A stretch of 36,144 nt of DNA. Source: a virus. Where the stretch lies: positions 1-36,144 of IMG/VR virus record IMGVR_UViG_3300036791_000522; one strand, given 5' to 3'. This document shows, in pieces, positions 36,097 through 36,144 of this stretch. The stretch's first letter is position 1, and the number at the start of each line of letters is the position of its first letter. The position numbers and the translations under genes were made by a program. Under the pieces are notes generated by a model, which had not been told where the DNA came from, ran no database searches, and saw only the letters and a program-made list of their open reading frames with translations.

Positions 36097-36144
36097 GGCG
36101 CCGGGCCCCAGGTTGGCGGCAACCCTGCCGCGATGTTGCCGGCA
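36093..36144 (-). CDS. HNH endonuclease, C-terminal end (continues from the left edge)
   Basis: Read after base 1, these bases complete a Ser codon, then give AGNIAAGLPPTWGPAP and TGA at 36095-36093. The total of 52 plus 557 bases is 203 codons. Confidence 0.7.
   Translation of the reverse strand, partial: AGNIAAGLPPTWGPAP

Noticed and set aside
1-36144. TET/JBP dioxygenase, thymidylate/nucleotide-modifying enzymes
   Set aside because: I looked for HxD...H with the usual spacing and for kinase or dCMP hydroxymethylase signatures in all unknown genes and saw none; a remote homologue cannot be excluded without profile searches.
1-36144. tRNA genes
   Set aside because: No stretch with the T-loop GGTTCGAATCC type sequence in a cloverleaf context was noticed on either strand.

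Overview
The window looks like a complete or near-complete genome of a temperate, long-tailed (siphovirus-type) bacteriophage of a GC-rich actinobacterium. The base composition is very GC-rich, roughly 70% by eye. Genes are tightly packed with ATGA/GTGA start-stop overlaps, and the gene set is that of actinobacteriophages. The ends appear to join: an HNH endonuclease frame that runs off the left edge continues without interruption into the last 52 bases of the right edge. There it stops in a GTGA overlap with the next gene, giving 609 bp (203 codons). The sequence is therefore best read as a circular map, or a circularly assembled linear phage, cut inside that gene.

Layout on the circle. Almost everything is transcribed leftward (minus strand) in one long series. 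It starts at a promoter near 11.3 kb with a small HTH regulator. The early block (11.2 to 0 kb) holds a C5-cytosine methyltransferase, a RecB-like exonuclease and RecT recombinase pair, a long run of small zinc-binding proteins, a PD-(D/E)XK Holliday-junction-resolvase-like nuclease and a replication initiator. The initiator gene contains iterons and lies next to DnaA boxes, so it is a likely origin. The block ends with the HNH gene. The series continues through the junction into a ParB-like protein, a putative DNA glycosyltransferase (TET-associated type) and the small terminase (36.1 to 33.9 kb). Next come a histone H1-like protein, the large terminase, portal, scaffold, major capsid, connector genes, major tail protein and tail chaperones with a -1 frameshift site. 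The tape measure follows, with a lytic transglycosylase domain, then the distal tail and fibre genes. A holin, an amidase endolysin and an intrinsic terminator at 15.3 kb close the series.

Between 11.4 and 14.7 kb lies the lysogeny/accessory region. It has a large serine integrase (minus strand) with a strong attP candidate just upstream, and a six-gene rightward cassette of unknown small proteins. That cassette has its own leader and terminator and is the main candidate for lysogenic or accessory functions. An intact symmetric attP fits a phage (excised) form rather than an integrated prophage.

Most interesting points: a methyltransferase/ParB/glycosyltransferase set that suggests hypermodified DNA without a visible TET/JBP oxygenase; an SSB-like C-terminal tip (DDDIPF) on the replication initiator; a candidate origin inside that gene; a 54-bp attP-like imperfect palindrome; a pair of matching CCGACA-N4-TGTCGG operators far apart; a 9-bp word (GTCCAGGCC) present about 19 times on both strands; and a minor tail protein with about twelve 20-residue repeats. 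All functional calls come from reading the sequence and from memory of protein families; no database search was run.
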